DNA of 64,000 bases from Eledone cirrhosa (taxonomy: Eukaryota > Mollusca > Cephalopoda > Octopoda > Eledonidae), in assembly GCA_964016885.1 (NCBI GenBank), contig OZ024744.1:27724108-27788107 (forward strand), read 5' to 3'. The position numbers and the translations under genes are program-made. The notes under the pieces are model-generated. The model was not told the origin of the DNA, ran no database searches, and was given only the letters and a program-made list of their open reading frames with translations. Positions 61,711 through 64,000 of this stretch are shown piece after piece. Within the stretch, counting starts at the first letter, position 1; each line of letters opens with the position of its first letter.

Positions 61711-62799
61711 CAGTTGTTGTTGTTGTCGCTGTTATAACTGTTATTGTCACTGTTGTTGTTGTTGCAGTCGGTGTTATAACTGTTATTGTCACTGCTGTTA
61801 TTGTTGTTGTCGCAGTTATAACTGTTATTGTCACTGTTGTTGTTGTTGTTGTTCTCGCTGTTATCACTGTTATTGTCATTGTTGTTGTTGTCGCTGTTAT
61901 CACTGTTATTGTCACTGTTGATGTTGTTCTCGCTGTTATCACTGTTATTGTCACTGTTGTTGTTATTCTCGCTCTTATCACTGTTATTGTCATTGTTGTT
62001 GTTGTTGTGTTCGCTGTTATAACTGTTATTGTCATTGTTGTTCTTGTTGTTGTCGCTGTTATCACTGTTATTGTCACTGTTGTTGTCGCTGGTATAACTG
62101 TTATTGTCACTGTTGTTTTCGTTGTTGTCGCTGTTATCACTGTTATTGTCACTGTTGTTGTTGTCGCTGTTATAACTGTTAGTGTCACTGTTGTTGTTGT
62201 TCTCGCTGTTATCACTGTTATTGTCATTGTTGTTTTTGTCGCTGTTATCACTGTTATTGTCACTGTTGCTGTTGTTGTCGCTGTTATCTCTGTTATTGTC
62301 ATTTTTTTTTGTCGCTGTTATAACTGTTATTGTCATTGTTGTTGTTGTTGTTGCTGTTATAACTGTTACTGTCATTGTTGTTGTTGTCGCTGTAATCACT
62401 GTTATTTTCATTGTTGTTGTTGTCGCTGTTATCACTGTTATTGTCACTGTTGTTGTTGTTGTTGTCGATTTTATCACTGTTATTGTCACTGTTGTTGTTG
62501 TTGTTGTCGCTGTCATAACTGTTCTTTTCACTGTTGTTGTTGTTGTTGTTGTTGTTGTTGCTGTTATAACTGTTATTGTCACTGTTGTTGTCGCTGTTAT
62601 AACTCTTATTGTCACTGTTGTTGTTGTTGTCGCTGTTATCACTGTTATTGTCACAGTTGTTGTTGTCGCTGTTGTCATTGTTATTGTCATTGTTGTTGTT
62701 GTCGCTTTTATAAATGTTATTGTCATTGTAGTTGTTGTTGTCGCTGTTATAACTGTTATTGTCACTGTTGTTGTTGTTGCTGTCGGTGGTATAACTGTT
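61711..62799 (+). repeat. Array segment resembling the ends of blocks X1 and X2
   Basis: The marker order GTCGGTGTTATAACTG, GTTCTTGTTGTCG, GCTGGTATAACTG, GTTATCTCTG, GTTATAACTGTTACTG, GCTGTAATCACTG, GATTTTATCACTG, GTCATAACTGTTC, GTCACAGTTG matches 16130-17150 and 39370-40346. A T9 tract at 62302-62310 interrupts the triplet phase. No gene is present. Confidence 0.8.
62302..62310 (+). repeat. T9 tract replacing a GTT run
   Basis: GTCATTTTTTTTTGTCGCTG replaces the GTCATT-GTT-GTT-GTC pattern. The homologous sites near 16690 and 39930 read CTCATTTTTGTTGTCGC, so the tract probably grew from that T-rich variant by slippage. Confidence 0.87.
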
Positions 62800-63807
62800 A
62801 TTAGTTACTGTTGTTGTTGTTCTCGCTGTTACCACTGTTATTGTCAATGTTGTTGTTGTTGTCGCTGTTATAACTGTTATTGTCACTGTTGTTGTTGTCG
62901 CTGTTATAACTCTTATTGTCACTGTTGTTGTTGTTGTTGTCGTTGTTATCACTGTTATTGTCATTATTGTTATTGTCGCTGTTATCACTGTTATTGTCAT
63001 TGTTGTTGTTGTTGTTGTCGCTGTTATCACTGTTGTTGTCACTGTTGTTGTTGTTGTCGCTTCTATAACTGTTATTGTCACTATTGCTGTTGTTGTTGTC
63101 GCTGTTATCACTCGTATTGTCATTGTTGTTGTCGCTGTTATCACTGTTATTGTCACTGTTGTTGTTCTGGCTGTTATCACTGGTATTGACACTGTTGTTG
63201 TTTTTATTGTCGCTGTTAGAACTGTTATTGTCACTGTTATTATTGTTGTTGTCGCTGTTATCACTGTTATTGTCACTGTTGTTGTTGTTGTTCTCGCTGT
63301 TGTCACTGTTATTGTCATTGTTGTTGTTGTCGCTGTTATCACTGTTATTGTCATTGTTGTTGTCGCTGTTATCACTGTTATTGTCACTGTTGTTGTTCTT
63401 CTCGCTGTTATCACTGTTATTGTCACTGTTGTTGTTCTTCTCGCTGTTATCACTGTTATTGTCGTTGTTGTTGTTGTGTTCGCTGTTATAACTGTTATTA
63501 TCATTGTTGTTGTTGTTGTTGTTGTCGCTGTTATCACTGTTATTGTCACTGTTGTTGTTGTCGCTGGTATAACTGTTATTGTCACTGTTGTTTTTGTTGT
63601 TGTCGCTGTTATCACTGTTATTGTCACTGTTGTTGTTGTCGCTGTTATCACTGTCATTGTCATTGTTGTTGTTGTTGTCGCTGTTATCACTGTTATTGTC
63701 ACTGTTGTTGTTCCCGCTGTTATCACTGTTATTGTCACTGTTGCTGTTGTTGTCGCTGTTATCTCTGTTATTGTCATTGTTGTTGTCGCTGTTATAACTG
63801 TTATTGT

Positions 63808-63841
<34 letters not shown>

Positions 63842-64000
63842 GCTGTTATAACTGTTACTGTCATTGTTGTTGTTGTTGTCGCTGGTATCACTGTTATTTT
63901 CATTGTTGTTGTCGCTGTTATCACTGTTATTGTCACTCTTGTTGTTGTTGTCGCTGTTATCACTGTTATTGTCACTGTTGTTGTTGTTGTCACTGTTATA
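62800..64000 (+). repeat. Array segment running past the right window edge
   Basis: This opens with the ninth ATTAGTTACT frame-breaker and continues in the order seen at 17151-17600, 22161-22900 and 40347-40860: TTACCACTG, GTTATAACTCTT, GCTTCTATAACTG, GTTAGAACTG, CTTCTCGCTG, GTGTTCGCTG, GCTGGTATAACTG, GTTATCTCTG. It includes a (GTT)10 run. The array shows no sign of ending at base 64000. Confidence 0.82.
63812..63841 (+). repeat. (GTT)10 microsatellite run
   Basis: Ten perfect GTT triplets precede GCTGTTATAACTGTTACTG, the same higher-order position as the nine-copy run at 21165-21191. Confidence 0.92.

Larger units (their letters stand above)
1..64000 (+). repeat. Satellite DNA array, GTT-rich 33-42 bp monomer, spans whole window
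   Basis: Every part of the window I read is built from one monomer: a GTT run, then GTCGCTGTTATMACT, then GTTATTGTCAYT. Two main subtypes alternate, one with GTTATAACT and one with GTTATCACT; the second half ends in GTCACT or GTCATT. A third recurrent form replaces the triplet before GCT with CTC (GTTCTCGCTG). Length varies by whole triplets, mostly through GTT copy number. Orientation never changes: I saw no AAC-rich monomer on the + strand. No unique sequence longer than about one monomer interrupts the array, and both window ends lie inside it. The consensus is about 39% GC and 50% T. Satellite status is certain from the sequence; a eukaryotic, heterochromatic location is an inference. Confidence 0.98.

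Noticed and set aside
1..64000. CRISPR array (regular 30-40 bp repeats)
   Set aside because: There are no unique spacers between repeats; the units are directly adjacent variants of one sequence over tens of kilobases.
1..64000. Telomeric or subtelomeric simple repeat
   Set aside because: The GTT runs do not match known telomere motifs such as TTAGGG, TTTAGGG or TTAGG, and the core of each monomer is too long and complex.
1..64000. G-quadruplex or triplex-forming tracts
   Set aside because: There are almost no GG runs and no long homopurine or homopyrimidine tracts; the RYY pattern breaks every tract at the third base.

Overview
The whole 64,000-base window is one uninterrupted, head-to-tail satellite DNA array. 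I found no gene, RNA gene, transposon, CRISPR array, telomere repeat or unique spacer. The basic monomer is a run of GTT triplets (usually 2-5, range 0-12) followed by a 27-base core. The core has a first half GTCGCTGTTATMACT (M = A or C) and a second half GTTATTGTCAYT (Y = C or T). Typical monomers are therefore 33-42 bases long, with 36 commonest, and the window holds roughly 1,700 of them, all in the same orientation. The consensus is about 50% T, 22% G, 17% C and 11% A on the + strand, so the strands are strongly asymmetric. Long satellite DNA of this kind suggests a eukaryotic nuclear genome, probably heterochromatin. I cannot name the species or chromosomal position from the sequence.

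Almost every triplet of the array, in one phase, is purine-pyrimidine-pyrimidine (RYY). Stop codons are pyrimidine-purine-purine, so a strict RYY repeat has no stop in any + frame or in two of the three - frames. This explains why open frames up to 13.7 kb (40979-54691 +) run across the window and overlap on both strands. They are by-products of repeat composition and I do not annotate them as genes.

Above the monomer level, diagnostic variant monomers recur in a conserved order, forming a degenerate higher-order repeat (HOR) with copies from about 1 to 3 kb or more. The array has been reshaped by nested tandem and segmental duplications. Region by region: 1-2916 carries two copies of a 1,581-base unit. 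2917-7231 is one pass of divergent HOR. 7232-9080 holds a 1,079-base-offset duplication. 8374-17680 is a roughly 9.3-kb block that reappears at 30349-41060. 17681-22139 is mixed HOR. 22140-28247 is two copies of a 3,054-base unit differing at one base that I could see. 28248-32544 is two HOR copies of about 2.1-2.2 kb. 41061-46935 contains a 447-base and a 2.53-kb offset duplication. 46672-48965 is a duplication of about 1.15 kb. 50300-51300 has a 735-base-offset repeat. 51032-53808 reappears at 57469-59605 with a 637-base deletion. 54640-57460 reappears at 59606-61710, each copy with its own 507/510-base tandem duplication. 61711-64000 continues the array past the window edge.

The most interesting features are the triplet lock (RYY phase, length changes in multiples of three, and a core derivable from GTT by transitions alone), the multi-scale duplication history with one crossover placed inside a GTT run, and a few rare frame-breaking monomers that mark ancestry between blocks. 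Homology boundaries were placed by eye and may be off by tens of bases.
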